DNA of 64,000 nucleotides from Sulfurimicrobium sp. Its GTDB lineage: Bacteria; Pseudomonadota; Gammaproteobacteria; Burkholderiales; Sulfuricellaceae. This document shows positions 42,242-51,594 of the stretch, piece by piece; position 1 is the stretch's first letter; every line of letters begins with the position of its first letter. Below the pieces are notes generated by a model. That model saw only the letters and a list, made by a program, of their open reading frames with translations, was not told the origin of the DNA and searched no databases. The position numbers and the translations under genes were made by a program. Location: positions 38,359-102,358 of the forward strand of contig JAUSBJ010000033.1 in NCBI GenBank assembly GCA_030652035.1, in the 5' to 3' direction.

Positions 42242-43174
42242 ATGGCAAGCACAACACAAGGCAGTTCAATCAGGCGCAATGCAATCATTGGCGTCGCCTG
42301 CGCCTTGCTGGCGGCGGTCGGATTTTCGGCCAAGGCCATCCTGGTCAAGCTGGCCTATGTCGAAAGCGTGGATGCCGTCACCTTGCTGGCGCTTCGCATG
42401 GCGTTTTCCGTGCCGGTCTTTCTGGCGGTGGCGGTCTGGACCAGCATGAACCGGCAGGCCGCCCCGCTGGAAAAACGCGACTGGCTGGCCGTCCTCGGGC
42501 TCGGACTGATCGGCTATTACCTCTCCAGTTTCCTGGATTTCCTCGGCTTGCAGTTCATATCGGCCGGGCTGGAACGCCTGATCCTGTTCCTCTATCCGAC
42601 CATGGTCGTGATCCTGTCGGCGCTGATCTCGCGCAAGGCAATCGGGCGCAGGATACTTGTGGCGCTGGCTTTGAGCTACGCGGGGATTGCTTTGGTGTTC
42701 CTGCACGATGTCGGCATGAGCCGCCGCGGAATTTTGCTGGGCGCGGCGCTGGTGTTCGCCAGTACCTTGTCGTATTCGGTTTATCTGGTTGGCGCCGGGC
42801 ATGCCATCGCGCGCATCGGTGCCACCCGTTTTACCGCCTATGCCATGGTGGTGGCCAGCGCCGCCAGCCTGATTCAGTTTGCCGTCACGCACCCGCTCTC
42901 GGCATCGTTGCATCTCTCGTCGCGGGTCTATGAACTGGGACTTGCCATGGCGCTATTTTCCACCGTGCTGCCGGTGTTCCTGCTCTCGGCGGCGATTCGT
43001 CGCATCGGCGCGGGCCATACCTCGCTGATCGGCTCCATCGGGCCGGTAGCCACCATTTACCTGGCCCATGTATTCCTTGGCGAAACCGTATCCCTGCTGC
43101 AAATCACCGGCTCCTCGCTGGTGCTTGCCGGCGTGCTGATCATCAGCCTCAGCGCCGGGGCAAAGGGGAAGTAA
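42242..43174 (+). CDS. EamA/DMT-superfamily transporter
   Basis: 310 residues, about ten membrane helices in two EamA halves. Features: AIIGVACALLAAVGFSAKAILVKLAY, DFLGLQFISAGLERLILFLYPTMVVILSAL, GPVATIYLAHVFLGETVSLLQITGSSLVLAGVLII. Such proteins export or import metabolites, drugs or amino acids across the inner membrane. Substrate unknown. It lies just upstream of the nifE control region and is not obviously related to nitrogen fixation. Confidence 0.93.
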   Translation: MASTTQGSSIRRNAIIGVACALLAAVGFSAKAILVKLAYVESVDAVTLLALRMAFSVPVFLAVAVWTSMNRQAAPLEKRDWLAVLGLGLIGYYLSSFLDFLGLQFISAGLERLILFLYPTMVVILSALISRKAIGRRILVALALSYAGIALVFLHDVGMSRRGILLGAALVFASTLSYSVYLVGAGHAIARIGATRFTAYAMVVASAASLIQFAVTHPLSASLHLSSRVYELGLAMALFSTVLPVFLLSAAIRRIGAGHTSLIGSIGPVATIYLAHVFLGETVSLLQITGSSLVLAGVLIISLSAGAKGK

Positions 43175-43203
43175 GGGCTGCATGGTGTCGGGTGCGTCCG
43201 GCT

Positions 43204-43219
43204 TGTCGGATTTGCTACA
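43204..43219 (+). promoter_or_regulatory. NifA upstream activator sequence for nifEN
   Basis: TGTCGGATTTGCTACA fits TGT-N10-ACA exactly. It lies 100 bases before the -24 box, the standard distance. Confidence 0.85.
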
Positions 43220-43303
43220 AATACCGACAAGCCGGCCCGGCAGGGTCTTGGGAGAATTCTTCACATCCAGCATTGACGCGCTTTGCGCACGGTTTGCGCG
43301 GCG

Positions 43304-43319
43304 TGGCACGGGAATTGCA
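43304..43319 (+). promoter_or_regulatory. Sigma54 promoter of the nifENX operon
   Basis: TGGCACGGGAATTGCA is a perfect -24/-12 element. It gives a start near 43331 and a short leader to the nifE ATG at 43359. So nifE has its own NifA-controlled promoter, separate from nifHDK. Confidence 0.93.
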
Positions 43320-43358
43320 GAGATCACGGCAAGAGAAACTTTTGTCGGGATTTTTGTC

Positions 43359-44747
43359 ATGAGCGCACTAAGCAGCAAAGTCGAGGCGGTGTTCGACGAG
43401 CCTGGTTGCAACGTCAACCAGGGCAAGTCCGACAAGGAGCGCAAGAAGGGTTGCGCCAAGCAGCTCACGCCCGGCGCTGCGGCAGGCGGTTGCGCCTTCG
43501 ACGGCGCCAAGATCGCGTTGCAGCCCATCGTCGACGTGGCGCATCTGGTGCACGGGCCGATTGCCTGCGAGGGTAATTCCTGGGACAACCGCCACGCCGC
43601 ATCCAGCGGGCCGAAGCTCTACCGCACCGGCTTTACCACCGACATCGGCGATCTTGACGTGGTGTACGGCGGGGAAAAGCGCCTGTTCCGGGCGATCCGC
43701 GAAATCATCGAGAAATACAACCCGCCCGCGGTGTTCGTCTACCAGACCTGCGTCACCGCGATGATAGGCGACGACATCGAGGCGGTGTGCAAGGCGGCAA
43801 GCGCCAAATTCGCCAAGCCGGTGATCCCGGTCAACGCGCCGGGCTTCGCCGGCAGCAAGAACCTGGGCAACAAGCTGGGCGGTGAGGCGCTGCTGGACTA
43901 CGTGGTTGGTACAGAGGAGCCGGAGTTCACCACCCCCTATGACATCAATATCTACGGTGAATACAACCTGGCCGGAGAGCTGTGGCAGGTGAAGCCCCTC
44001 TTCGATGCGCTTGGCATCCGCGTGCTGGCCAATATTTCCGGCGATGCGCGCTACTCGGACGTGGCCCAGTCTCATCGCGCCAGGGCGGCGATGATGGTGT
44101 GTTCCCGCGCCCTGATCAATATCGCCCGCAAGATGGAGGAACGTTATGGCATCCCTTATTTCGAGGGTTCTTTCTATGGTATTTCCGACACCTCGGAATC
44201 CCTCAGGAACATCGCCCGGCTGCTGGTCCAGCAGGGTGCACCGCAAGAGCTGCTGGCACGCACGGAAGCTCTGATCGCGAGCGAGGAGGCACGTGCCTGG
44301 GCGCGCATCGAGCCTTACCGGGCAAGGCTTTCCGGCAAGCGCGTGCTGCTCATCACCGGCGGGGTGAAATCCTGGTCGGTGGTCTCGGCTCTCCAGGAAA
44401 TCGGCATCGAGGTGATGGGCACCAGCACCAAGAAATCCACCAGGGAAGACAAGGCGCGCATCAAGGAAATCATGGGCGACGAGTCGCACATGTTCGACGA
44501 TCTTCCGCCGCGCGAGATGTACCGCATCCTCAAGAATTCCGAGGCCGACATCATGCTCTCCGGCGGCCGCTCCCAGTTCGTGGCGCTCAAGGCCAAGACG
44601 CCGTGGATGGACATCAACCAGGAGCGCCACCACGCTTTTGCCGGCTACGAGGGCATGGTGGAACTGATGAAACAGATCGACCGGTTGCTTTACAACCCCG
44701 TCTGGACACAGGTGCGGCGTCCCGCGCCGTGGGAAGAAAATTCATGA
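43359..44747 (+). CDS. nifE: FeMo-cofactor scaffold NifE
   Basis: 462 residues. Homologous to NifD: cluster cysteines in DEPGCNVNQ, HGPIACEGNSWDNR and VYQTCVTAMIGDD, and ITGGVKSWSVVSALQEIGIEVMG. NifE with NifN forms the alpha2beta2 scaffold on which NifB-co is turned into FeMo-co. It lacks the C-terminal FeMo-co His of NifD in that context, as expected. The start at 43359 is 40 bases after the sigma54 promoter; the longer frame from 43182 is rejected because it would read through the promoter. Confidence 0.97.
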   Translation: MSALSSKVEAVFDEPGCNVNQGKSDKERKKGCAKQLTPGAAAGGCAFDGAKIALQPIVDVAHLVHGPIACEGNSWDNRHAASSGPKLYRTGFTTDIGDLDVVYGGEKRLFRAIREIIEKYNPPAVFVYQTCVTAMIGDDIEAVCKAASAKFAKPVIPVNAPGFAGSKNLGNKLGGEALLDYVVGTEEPEFTTPYDINIYGEYNLAGELWQVKPLFDALGIRVLANISGDARYSDVAQSHRARAAMMVCSRALINIARKMEERYGIPYFEGSFYGISDTSESLRNIARLLVQQGAPQELLARTEALIASEEARAWARIEPYRARLSGKRVLLITGGVKSWSVVSALQEIGIEVMGTSTKKSTREDKARIKEIMGDESHMFDDLPPREMYRILKNSEADIMLSGGRSQFVALKAKTPWMDINQERHHAFAGYEGMVELMKQIDRLLYNPVWTQVRRPAPWEENS

Positions 44748-44826
44748 ACCGCAAAGGACGCGAGGTAACGCAAGGGAAACCCGATTTTGTTTTCCCTTGC
44801 GCACCTTGGCGCCCTTTGCGGTGAAA
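44746..44826. repeat. CCGCAAAGGACGC-family hairpin between nifE and nifN
   Basis: GAACCGCAAAGGACGC and CGCAAGGGAAA on the left pair with TTTCCCTTGCG and GCCCTTTGCGGTGAAA on the right. It fills the gap and ends near the nifN ribosome site. Confidence 0.85.
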
Positions 44827-44840
44827 GAAAAGGTGAAAAT

Positions 44841-46187
44841 ATGGCAACAGTAACCCACAGCAAGAAAGCCTGCGCCGTCAACCCGCTCAAGATGAGCGCG
44901 CCGATCGGCGCGGCACTGGCCTTCCTCGGCCTGGACAAGTGCATGCCGCTGATGCACGGCTCACAGGGCTGCACCGCCTTCGGGCTGGTGCTGTTCGTGC
45001 GCCATTTCCGCGAGACCATCCCGCTCCAGACCACGGCCATGAACGAGGTGACCACCATCCTCGGCGGACTGGACAACCTGGAACAGGCGATCCTCAATAT
45101 CCACAAGCGCGCCAACCCGGAGGTGATCGGCATCTGTTCCACCGGCCTGACCGAGACCAAGGGCGAGGATGTGGACGGCTATCTCAAGCTGATCAGGAAA
45201 AGACATCCGGAACTGGATGAAACCGAACTGGTTTATGTCGCCACCCCGGATTACCAGGGCGCATTCCAGGACGGCTGGGGCAAGGCGGTGACGCGCATTG
45301 TGACCACCCTGTGCGAGCCCCGGCCAAGAACCGCATGGCAGGTGAACGTACTGCCCGGCTGCCATATGACCGTGGCAGACATCGAGGAAATCCGCGAGAT
45401 CATCGAGTCCTTCGGGCTCTATCCCATCATCGCACCGGACCTGTCCGGATCGCTCGACGGGCATATCCCGGAAACCTTCCTGCCCACCACCCTGGGCGGC
45501 GCGAGCGTGGAAAAGATCCGCACCATGGGCGGTTCCGCTGTCACCATCGCCATCGGCGAGCAGATGCGCTGGGCCGCCGAGGCCTTGCAGGAGAAGACTG
45601 GCGTGCCGTTCCGGCTATTCGACCGGCTGACCGGCCTCGAAGCCAACGACGACTTCCTGCAGTTCCTCTCCGAACTGAGCAAGGACGAAATTCCGCTCAA
45701 GTACCGCCGCCAGCGCAGTCAGCTGGTGGACGCGATGCTCGACGCGCATTTTTTCTGCGGCGGCAAAAAGGTGGCCATCGGCGCCGAGCCGGACCTGCTG
45801 TGGCAGATCGGATCGCTGTTGACCGAAATGGGCTGCGAGATCGAGGCGGCGGTGACCACCACCCACTCGGTGCTGCTGGAGCGGATAGCGGCGGAAGAAG
45901 TCCTGATCGGCGATCTGGAAGACCTGGAACAGCGCGCTGCCGGCTGCGACCTGATGGTGACCCATTCCCACGGACGGCAGGCCGCAGAGCGGCTGGAGAT
46001 CCCTTTCCTGCGCATGGGCATTCCCATGTTCGACCGCCTCGGCGCGGCGCACAAGCTGTCCGTGGGCTATCGCGGCACGCGTGACCTGATTTTTGAAATA
46101 GGCAATATTTTTCTCGCCAACCTGCATGAGAATCAGCCCGATTCCTGGCCCTTGCCGCAGCATGAAAGAGAGAGTCTGCCATGCTGA
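44841..46187 (+). CDS. nifN: FeMo-cofactor scaffold NifN
   Basis: 448 residues. Homologous to NifK: KKACAVNPLKMSAPIGAALAFLG, GSQGCTAFGLVLFVRHF, then GICSTGLTETKGED. It has one of the beta-type cluster ligands (Cys in GSQGC) and AVNPLK at the start, as usual for NifN. With NifE it carries the K- and L-cluster. The ATG at 44841 follows AAAAGGTG; earlier in-frame ATG at 44787 lies in the repeat. Confidence 0.97.
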   Translation: MATVTHSKKACAVNPLKMSAPIGAALAFLGLDKCMPLMHGSQGCTAFGLVLFVRHFRETIPLQTTAMNEVTTILGGLDNLEQAILNIHKRANPEVIGICSTGLTETKGEDVDGYLKLIRKRHPELDETELVYVATPDYQGAFQDGWGKAVTRIVTTLCEPRPRTAWQVNVLPGCHMTVADIEEIREIIESFGLYPIIAPDLSGSLDGHIPETFLPTTLGGASVEKIRTMGGSAVTIAIGEQMRWAAEALQEKTGVPFRLFDRLTGLEANDDFLQFLSELSKDEIPLKYRRQRSQLVDAMLDAHFFCGGKKVAIGAEPDLLWQIGSLLTEMGCEIEAAVTTTHSVLLERIAAEEVLIGDLEDLEQRAAGCDLMVTHSHGRQAAERLEIPFLRMGIPMFDRLGAAHKLSVGYRGTRDLIFEIGNIFLANLHENQPDSWPLPQHERESLPC

Positions 46188-46195
46188 AACGAATG

Positions 46196-46292
46196 ATCGC
46201 CCCCCTGACAAGGGGGGAGGGGGGGTTAAGGCCGGCGATGCCTGCCATTACCGCAACCCCCCTCAATCCCCCCTTGTCAGGGGGGAGGGGAC
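46196..46292. repeat. CCCCTC composite repeat between nifN and nifX
   Basis: CCCCCCTGACAAGGGGGG begins the element and CCCCCCTTGTCAGGGGGG closes it, with ACCGCAACCCCCCTCAATCC between. Two strong hairpins are possible. It separates nifN from nifX by about 200 bases. Confidence 0.82.
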
Positions 46293-46386
46293 AGTGCGCC
46301 GCCGCGCTTTGTCTGTTCCATGCCGGCAGCCTGCGATCATGCGCAAGCTGAAACTCATCACTAACCACCCCCCAGGAGCGCACCCG

Positions 46387-46806
46387 ATGAAAGTCGCTTT
46401 CACCACCCAGGACATGAAACATGTCGATGCCCACTTCGGCTGGGCGAAGAATATCGCCGTTTACGAGATTTCGCCCGAAGGCTACCAGTTCGTGGAAGCC
46501 ATCCAGTTCGACGGCGATCTCAAGGAAGACGGCAACGAAGACAAGCTCGCCCCCAAGATCGACGCCGTGCGCGACTGCGCCATCCTCTACGTGGCCGCCA
46601 TCGGCGGCTCGGCAGCCGCCAAGGTGGTCAATGCCAGGGTGCATCCGGTCAAGGTGCCGGAGCCCGAACTGATCACCGTCATCCTCGACAAACTGCAGAA
46701 GGTGCTGCAGGGCACTCCGCCGCCGTGGCTGCGCAAGGTCATGATGAAGGGGCAGGAACGCAAGCTGGATTTCGATAGTGATGAGGAGATTGAGTGCCAT
46801 GTCTGA
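46387..46806 (+). CDS. nifX: NifX, FeMo-co precursor carrier
   Basis: About 139 residues from [19 protein letters not shown], the conserved NifX/NafY-type fold that binds NifB-co or VK-cluster. [15 protein letters not shown] and [19 protein letters not shown] are typical. AGGAG lies 9 bases before 46387. A start at 46339 would add MRKLKLITNHPPGAHP, which resembles the N-terminal strand of some NifX proteins, so either start is possible. NifX shuttles cofactor between NifB and NifEN. The stop overlaps the next start by 8 bases. Confidence 0.92.
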   Translation: MKVAFTTQDMKHVDAHFGWAKNIAVYEISPEGYQFVEAIQFDGDLKEDGNEDKLAPKIDAVRDCAILYVAAIGGSAAAKVVNARVHPVKVPEPELITVILDKLQKVLQGTPPPWLRKVMMKGQERKLDFDSDEEIECHV

Positions 46807-47263
46807 AGTAATGGAAAAGTTCGACCTGAAGTCCTCCCCTTTCCTGGTGGAGCTGATCAAGCAGTGGCGCGCCCAGGATGCCTACGGCGCATGGGAAGGC
46901 AAGTCCGACGAGGAATTGCTGGCGCCCTACGTGATCGACAAGGAGAAGCGCAAGGAAATTCCCATCATCGGCGATCCCGACCCGGAAACCCTGTGGCGCC
47001 TGGAGCTGTTCTACAACGCCGTGGGGCTGGCCATCGAGCGCCAGACCGGGGTGATGGTTTCGCCCATGATGAAAATGTCGCACGAAGGCTTCGGCCGCAT
47101 GGTGCTTCTCGCCGGGCGCCTGGTGGCGGTCAACAAGCAGTTGCGCGACGTGCACCGCTTCGGTTTCCTCACGCTGGCAAAACTGGCGGAGGAGGGCGAC
47201 AAGTTCGTCAGCGGCGGAGTGGAGATGGTGAAGAAATTTCCCGATGTGGCGAATTACAGTTGA
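46799..47263 (+). CDS. NifX-associated protein (DUF269)
   Basis: 154 residues. It matches the NifX-associated DUF269 family: [68 protein letters not shown] and [12 protein letters not shown]. The family always accompanies nifX; its function is not defined. The start overlaps the nifX stop. No metal-binding cysteines are seen. Confidence 0.94.
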   Translation: MSEVMEKFDLKSSPFLVELIKQWRAQDAYGAWEGKSDEELLAPYVIDKEKRKEIPIIGDPDPETLWRLELFYNAVGLAIERQTGVMVSPMMKMSHEGFGRMVLLAGRLVAVNKQLRDVHRFGFLTLAKLAEEGDKFVSGGVEMVKKFPDVANYS

Positions 47264-47282
47264 GGACCGGGCAATCGAATTT

Positions 47283-47367
47283 ATCACCGCAAGGGACACG
47301 AAGGTTCGCCAAGGAAAAACAAATCCGTGTTCAACCCTTTGCGTTACCTTGCGGCCTTTGTGGTGAA
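47283..47367. repeat. CCGCAAGGGACACG hairpin (CCGCAAAGG family)
   Basis: ATCACCGCAAGGGACACG and CGCCAAGG pair with CCTTGCGGCC and TTTGTGGTGAATGA. It has more mismatches than the copy at 62263. It lies between DUF269 and the CCE_0567-type gene. Confidence 0.75.
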
Positions 47368-47392
47368 TGATTTTATATTTTGGAACAAGACC

Positions 47393-47578
47393 ATGGAAGA
47401 TATCGAAGCACTGAAAGCGCAGGTGAAGAAGCTCAACGCCCAGGCCACCCAGCTCAAGATGGACCTGCACGACCTGTCCGAGGACCTGCCCACCGGCTGG
47501 GAAAAAATACCCGAGGTGGCTGAGCGCACCTTCGCCGCCTATAGGGCGCTGACCGAGGCACGTGCCAGACTCAAGTAA
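47393..47578 (+). CDS. CCE_0567-family small nif protein (DUF683)
   Basis: 61 residues, mostly helical: EDIEALKAQVKKLNAQATQLKMDLHDLSEDLPTGWEKIPEVAE. This matches the small helical hairpin family (Rop-like, CCE_0567) found between DUF269 and the nif ferredoxin. A cyanobacterial member was reported to bind metal. Its role in FeMo-co synthesis is unknown. The start is set by the family N terminus; GGAAC precedes it. Confidence 0.9.
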   Translation: MEDIEALKAQVKKLNAQATQLKMDLHDLSEDLPTGWEKIPEVAERTFAAYRALTEARARLK

Positions 47579-47590
47579 AGGGAGGTAGTC

Positions 47591-47896
47591 ATGTCATTTG
47601 CAAGTGTGGTGATGCCGGATGGACGCAGCTGGATACCCAGGTTCGTCAAGGAAATCAACAAGGACAAGTGCATCGGCTGCGGCCGCTGCTTCAAGGTGTG
47701 TGGCCGCGACGTGCTGCAACTGATGGGCATGGACGATGAAGGCGAGTTGATCGCGGTGGATGCGGAGGACGACGATGACGACGAGTATGAAAAGAAGGTC
47801 ATGACCGTCGCCAACGAGTCGAACTGCGTCGGCTGCGAGGCCTGCGCCAGGATATGTCCCAAGAAGTGTTACACCCATGAGGCCATGCCGGCCTGA
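47591..47896 (+). CDS. fdxB: Nif-specific ferredoxin III
   Basis: 101 residues. Two [4Fe-4S] motifs: [11 protein letters not shown] (near 27-37) and [12 protein letters not shown] (near 79-90), separated by a strongly acidic loop ([10 protein letters not shown]), the hallmark of FdxB. It starts after GGGAGG. It is expected to supply electrons for cofactor synthesis or to nitrogenase. Place in the operon before nifQ is standard. Confidence 0.95.
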   Translation: MSFASVVMPDGRSWIPRFVKEINKDKCIGCGRCFKVCGRDVLQLMGMDDEGELIAVDAEDDDDDEYEKKVMTVANESNCVGCEACARICPKKCYTHEAMPA

Positions 47897-47909
47897 AAAG
47901 GAGAACGAG

Positions 47910-48494
47910 ATGGAAATCCTGAGCTACGAATGGCTGATGGCCCATGCCAGAAACCCGGCCGACCACCTGACCCAGGCCTTCGCCGGGGTGATTCACACCT
48001 CGCGTCGCAACCACAGCCTGGAAACCATGGAAATACTTGGCCTGGCGGAAGACAGCTTCGAAAGCCTGATGGAAAGCTATTTCCCGGGCGCCCTGCAGAA
48101 TGCCGGCATGGCGCTGCCAAGCGGACCCGCTGCACCAGGCTGCGAGGCCATGCGCGGCGAGGAGTTCGGCGATCTGCTCGATCTTCTGCTGGAGTATCGC
48201 AGCAGCCCGGACAAGGAATCGGAGTGGCTGGCGTTCGCCATCGCCACCGCCTGCATGGGCAACGACCACCTCTACCAGGACATGGGGCTGCCCAACCGGC
48301 AGATCCTGTCCGGCTTGCTGGAGGCGTATTTCCCGGTGCTGTTTGCCCGCAATAGCGGCAACATGAAGTGGAAGAAGTTTTTCTACAAGCAGCTCTGCGA
48401 CCGCTCCGGTGTTCGCGCCTGTCGCGCCCCCAGCTGCGCGGTGTGTGGCGACTACCTGAAATGCTTCGGCCCGGAGGAAGGCCCGGCGAACTAA
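47910..48494 (+). CDS. nifQ: NifQ, molybdenum donor for FeMo-co
   Basis: 194 residues. The C-terminal cysteine motif C-x4-C-x2-C-x5-C (CRAPSCAVCGDYLKC) holds the Fe-Mo cluster precursor and NMKWKKFFYKQLCDRSGV precedes it. NifQ delivers Mo to NifEN/NifH. It begins 13 bases after fdxB with GGAGAACGAG. It is the last nif gene of the operon. Confidence 0.95.
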   Translation: MEILSYEWLMAHARNPADHLTQAFAGVIHTSRRNHSLETMEILGLAEDSFESLMESYFPGALQNAGMALPSGPAAPGCEAMRGEEFGDLLDLLLEYRSSPDKESEWLAFAIATACMGNDHLYQDMGLPNRQILSGLLEAYFPVLFARNSGNMKWKKFFYKQLCDRSGVRACRAPSCAVCGDYLKCFGPEEGPAN

Positions 48495-48526
48495 GACATG
48501 CTTGTACGGGAACGCTATCGACCCCT

Positions 48527-48556
48527 CTTGAAACGAGGTTAATTCGTTCCCATCTA
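48527..48556 (+). promoter_or_regulatory. Sigma32 heat-shock promoter of htpG
   Basis: CTTGAAA, 15 bases, CCCATCTA: a close match to the sigma32 consensus. It lies 38 bases before the htpG start. Confidence 0.8.
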
Positions 48557-48593
48557 ATCTCCAGTTTTTATCATCAACTGGAGAACGAGCACC

Positions 48594-50495
48594 ATGACCG
48601 TTGAAGCACATAAGGAAACCCTGGGCTTTCAGGCCGAAGTCAAGCAACTGCTGAAGCTGATGATTCACTCCTTGTACAGCAACAAGGAGATTTTCCTGCG
48701 CGAGCTGATTTCCAACGCCTCCGATGCGTCGGACAAGCTGCGCTTCGAGGCGCTTTCCGACGACGCGCTGTGGGAAACCGATCCCGATCTGAAAATCCGC
48801 GTGAGCTTCGACAAGGCTGCACGCACCGTCACCATTTCCGACAACGGCATCGGCATGAACCGCCAGGAAGTGATCGAGCACATCGGCACCATCGCCAAGT
48901 CCGGCACGCGCCAGTTCTTCGAGGCGCTCACCGGCGACCAGGCCCGTGATGCCCATCTGATCGGCCAGTTCGGCGTGGGCTTCTATTCCGCCTTCATCGT
49001 CGCCGACAGGGTGACCCTGGTCACCCGCCGCGCAGGCCTGACGGCAGAGCACGGCGTGAAGTGGGAATCGGCGGGCGAGGGCGACTACACGCTCGAAACC
49101 GTGGACAAGCCCGGCCGCGGCACCGAGGTGACGCTGCACCTGCGCGAGGGCGAGGACGAACTGCTTTCCAGCTGGCAGTTGAAATCCATCATCCGCAAGT
49201 ATTCCGACCATATCACCCTGCCCATCATGATGAACAAGGAAGAGTGGGACGACGAGAAGAAGGAACAGGTGGTCAAGGACGAACTGGAAGCCGTCAACCA
49301 GGCTTCCGCACTGTGGGCGCGCCCCAAGAGCGAAATCACCCAGGAGCAGTACGACGAATTCTACAAGCACGTGGCGCACGACTTCGAGCCGCCGCTGGCG
49401 CATGTCCACGCCAAGGTGGAAGGCCGCCAGGAATACACCCAGCTGCTCTACATCCCGGCGCGCGCCCCGTTCGACCTGTGGGACCGCGAGCAGCGCCACG
49501 GCATCAAGCTGTATGTGCGCCGCGTGTTCATCATGGACGATGCCAAGCAGCTCATGCCCTACTACATGCGCTTTGTGCGCGGGGTGATCGATTCAAACAA
49601 CCTGCCGCTCAACGTATCGCGCGAGATCCTGCAGGAAAGCAAGGATATCGAGGCGATTCGCGGCGGTTCGGTGAAGAAGGTGCTGGGCATGCTGGACGAT
49701 CTGGCCGAGAACCAGCCCGAGAAATACGCTACCTTCTGGAAAGAATTCGGCCGCGTCATCAAGGAAGGCGTGGGCGAGGACTTGGCCAACAAGGAGCGCA
49801 TCGCCAAGCTGGTGCGCTTTGCTTCCACGCACACCGATACGGAAGACCAGACGGTTTCCCTGGCTGACTACATCGGCCGCATGAAGGAAGGCCAGGACAA
49901 GATCTACTACGTTACCGCCGACACCTTCGCCGCCGCCAAGAACAGCCCGCATTTGGAGTTCTTCCGCGCCAAGGGAGTGGAGGTGCTGCTGCTGTCGGAC
50001 CGCGTGGACGAGTGGATGATTTCCCACCTCACCGAATTCGAGGGCAAGAAGCTGCAATCCGTGGCCAAGGGCGACCTCGATCTCGACAAGCTGGCCGGCG
50101 AGGAAGAGAAGAAGGAACAGGAGCAGGAAGCCGACGCCTTCAAGGGCCTGGCCGATAAGATCAAGGAAAGCCTGGCCGACAAGGTCAAGGAAGTGCGCGT
50201 CACGCACCGCCTCACTTCATCGCCGGCCTGCCTGGTGGCGGGCGAGCACGATATGAGCGGCAACCTGGAGCGTCTCCTGAAAGCGGCCGGTCAGAATGTG
50301 CCGATGTCCAAGCCGATTCTGGAAATCAACCCCAAGCACGCCTTGGTGCAGCGCCTGAAGGGCCAGGCCGACAGCGACAAATTCGGCGACTGGAGCCACA
50401 TCCTGTTCGACCAGGCATTGCTTGCCGAAGGCGGTCAACTGGAAGACCCGGCCACCTTTGTGCGCCGCCTGAACGAGTTGTGGGTGACGATGTAA
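48594..50495 (+). CDS. htpG: Chaperone HtpG (Hsp90)
   Basis: 633 residues. The GHKL ATPase domain is complete: [40 protein letters not shown] and [15 protein letters not shown]. The middle domain has [17 protein letters not shown] and [18 protein letters not shown]. The C-terminal dimer domain follows. It refolds proteins under stress and is driven by a sigma32 promoter. An ATG after GGAGAACGAG. A terminator follows. Not linked to nif but adjacent. Confidence 0.98.
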   Translation: MTVEAHKETLGFQAEVKQLLKLMIHSLYSNKEIFLRELISNASDASDKLRFEALSDDALWETDPDLKIRVSFDKAARTVTISDNGIGMNRQEVIEHIGTIAKSGTRQFFEALTGDQARDAHLIGQFGVGFYSAFIVADRVTLVTRRAGLTAEHGVKWESAGEGDYTLETVDKPGRGTEVTLHLREGEDELLSSWQLKSIIRKYSDHITLPIMMNKEEWDDEKKEQVVKDELEAVNQASALWARPKSEITQEQYDEFYKHVAHDFEPPLAHVHAKVEGRQEYTQLLYIPARAPFDLWDREQRHGIKLYVRRVFIMDDAKQLMPYYMRFVRGVIDSNNLPLNVSREILQESKDIEAIRGGSVKKVLGMLDDLAENQPEKYATFWKEFGRVIKEGVGEDLANKERIAKLVRFASTHTDTEDQTVSLADYIGRMKEGQDKIYYVTADTFAAAKNSPHLEFFRAKGVEVLLLSDRVDEWMISHLTEFEGKKLQSVAKGDLDLDKLAGEEEKKEQEQEADAFKGLADKIKESLADKVKEVRVTHRLTSSPACLVAGEHDMSGNLERLLKAAGQNVPMSKPILEINPKHALVQRLKGQADSDKFGDWSHILFDQALLAEGGQLEDPATFVRRLNELWVTM

Positions 50496-50510
50496 CTCCG
50501 TGCAGCATTG

Positions 50511-50536
50511 AAAAAGGGCGCTGCGGCGCCCTTTTT
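50511..50536 (+). terminator. Terminator after htpG
   Basis: AAAAAGGGCGC pairs with GCGCCCTTTTT over a short loop. Symmetric A and T tracts. Confidence 0.9.
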
Positions 50537-50738
50537 CATGATCTGCCGGAATATATATTTGCTTATCTTGACAAATAGGTGCATAGTCCTGCCTGCGATC
50601 TTCAAGTCGTGTCGTTGTTGTTTGATTCAGTGCCCTGAGTTCTCAGGTATTTCTCCTTCATCATCCCGCTAGTCTTGGTTATCGCCCTCAAGGGCATTCC
50701 CCTTTTTTTAATTTTTGTTTTTTTAAGGATATCAAGAC
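50537..50738 (+). promoter_or_regulatory. Promoter and leader region of the cold-shock gene
   Basis: Some 200 bases with no gene. The 3' part is T-rich (CCCCTTTTTTTAATTTTTG) before AAGGATATC. Long leaders of this type are typical of cspA-like mRNAs, which change fold with temperature. The precise start is not visible. TTGACA lies at about 50567. Confidence 0.45.
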
Positions 50739-50945
<207 letters not shown>

Positions 50946-50983
50946 AAGACAGCGCATATGGGATTGAGAAATCAATCTCACCG

Positions 50984-51010
50984 GAAAAGCCCGGCATCCC
51001 CGGGCTTTTC
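50984..51010 (+). terminator. Terminator after the cold-shock gene
   Basis: GAAAAGCCCGG pairs with CCGGGCTTTTC over a short loop. Confidence 0.92.
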
Positions 51011-51040
51011 TTATTACTACCTTTCTCTGGAGACATAAAC

Positions 51041-51298
51041 TTGGCGAAAGAAGAACTCATCGAAATGAATGGCGTGGTAGACGAAGTGCTGCCTGATTCG
51101 CGTTTTCGCGTTACCCTCGAAAATGGTCACAAGCTGGTTGCCTATACGGCCGGCAAGATGCGCAAGAACCATATCCGTATCATCGCGGGCGACAAGATCA
51201 CCCTCGAACTTTCACCCTACGACATCAGCAACGGACGCATCACCTTCCGTCACATCGAAGGACGTGGTGCCCCTGCACCCCGCCGTCGCGCTTACTGA
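51041..51298 (+). CDS. infA: Translation initiation factor IF-1
   Basis: 85 residues, longer than the 72 of E. coli. It begins with [38 protein letters not shown] and [28 protein letters not shown] match IF-1. The C-terminal tail ([12 protein letters not shown]) is extra and basic. IF-1 binds the ribosomal A site. In many betaproteobacteria a second infA copy sits beside a cold-shock gene, and this seems to be it, not the copy in the ribosomal protein cluster. TTG may lower its expression. Confidence 0.95.
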   Translation: MAKEELIEMNGVVDEVLPDSRFRVTLENGHKLVAYTAGKMRKNHIRIIAGDKITLELSPYDISNGRITFRHIEGRGAPAPRRRAY

Positions 51299-51341
51299 TA
51301 ACATCAGGCAAGGCGATGCTGCCCGATGGAGGGCAACAGAC

Positions 51342-51371
51342 AAAAAAAGGGCGCTATAGCGCCCTTTTTTT
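51342..51371. terminator. Terminator between infA and dnaJ
   Basis: AAAAAAAGGGCGCTA pairs with TAGCGCCCTTTTTTT. Symmetric, so it may stop both strands. Confidence 0.92.
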
Positions 51372-51594
51372 GTTGCTATCTGACAGCCTGCTTGGAGTCT
51401 GAACTGGGGGAGATGGTCGCGTGATGTCTGCCCATTTCGGCCCGTGCCATACCCCTATGCTTGAAATGGCATACGACCGGGATGCCGTCTCCACGAACGT
51501 GCTGACGGGGCGCGTCGATGAACGTGGCATCAAGGCGCACAAAATCAGTTTGTGAACTCCTGATTTCCTGAAGCGTCTTCTCCAATTATTACGG

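Noticed and set aside
51376..51585. A 69-codon minus-strand frame after dnaJ
   Set aside because: It begins with TTG, lies after the chaperone stop with weak signals, and has no known features.
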